In this document: positions 16,576-16,622 of the stretch, in pieces | Layout: each line of letters starts with the position of its first letter | Position numbering within the stretch: position 1 is the stretch's first letter | Assembly: GCF_000309485.1 (NCBI RefSeq) | Contig: NZ_AKIL01000040.1 | Coordinates: forward strand, 1-16,622 | Length of the DNA stretch: 16,622 nucleotides | Direction: 5' to 3' | Origin: Milkweed yellows phytoplasma str. MW1 | GTDB taxonomy: Bacteria > Bacillota_I > Bacilli_A > Acholeplasmatales > Acholeplasmataceae | Translations under genes and position numbers: made by a program | Notes under the pieces: model-generated | What the model was told of the DNA's origin: nothing | Databases searched by the model: none | Seen by the model: the letters and a program-made list of their open reading frames with translations, nothing else

Positions 16576-16622
16576 AAAATAACCTTTTAAATCCTTTATT
16601 TTTCATAAATTTTTAAAATTAA

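Noticed and set aside
16576..16622. T-box or promoter upstream of pheS
   Set aside because: Only 47 nt are available and contain no T-box core or clear -35/-10 pair; the control region is outside the window.
1..16622. CRISPR array, tRNA, rRNA, transposase or toxin-antitoxin genes
   Set aside because: No regularly spaced repeats, cloverleaf-like tracts, rRNA-like sequence or matching protein motifs were seen on either strand.

Overview
The window is strongly A+T-rich, densely packed and codes for complete proteins with the standard code. TGG is the Trp codon, and TGA terminates several genes (oppF, potA, rsgA). A very AT-rich, wall-less-type gene set with peptide and polyamine importers, TGA kept as a stop, and no recoded Trp codons points to the Acholeplasmatales side of the Mollicutes. 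The most likely source is a 'Candidatus Phytoplasma' chromosome. The genus is inferred from gene content and style; the species cannot be fixed from the sequence alone.

Layout. Positions 1-331 are a non-coding leader with several AU-rich stem-loops and a plausible sigma-70-type promoter. It feeds a rightward peptide-transporter operon (332-5768): substrate-binding protein, two permeases and two ATPases (oppA-oppB-oppC-oppF-oppD). A strong hairpin with a T-run sits between oppA and oppB, and a 156-base structured gap with a possible 21-codon ORF sits between oppC and oppF. The operon ends at a symmetrical, apparently bidirectional terminator (5814-5842).

The rest is a leftward block on the minus strand. 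Read in transcription order it is pheS-pheT (phenylalanyl-tRNA synthetase), rsgA (ribosome-assembly GTPase), lepA (EF4), then potA-potB-potC-potD (spermidine/putrescine ABC importer). The pot genes are very tightly packed: potB-potC overlap by 23 nt and potC-potD by 8 nt. The promoter of this block lies beyond the right edge. Between potD and the terminator is what looks like a decayed small gene: a strong Shine-Dalgarno and ATG, a hydrophobic segment in a second frame and a coiled-coil segment in a third.

Together the genes describe an organism that imports peptides and polyamines from its host and couples this locus to translation (tRNA charging, 30S maturation, elongation back-up). Most genes are ordinary for this lineage. 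The points most worth a second look are the frameshifted remnant after potD, the roughly 90-residue helical insertion in PotA, the extra C-terminal membrane segment of PotD, the hairpin that separates the binding protein from its permeases, and two possible short leader ORFs. I found no evidence of a wholly new system.
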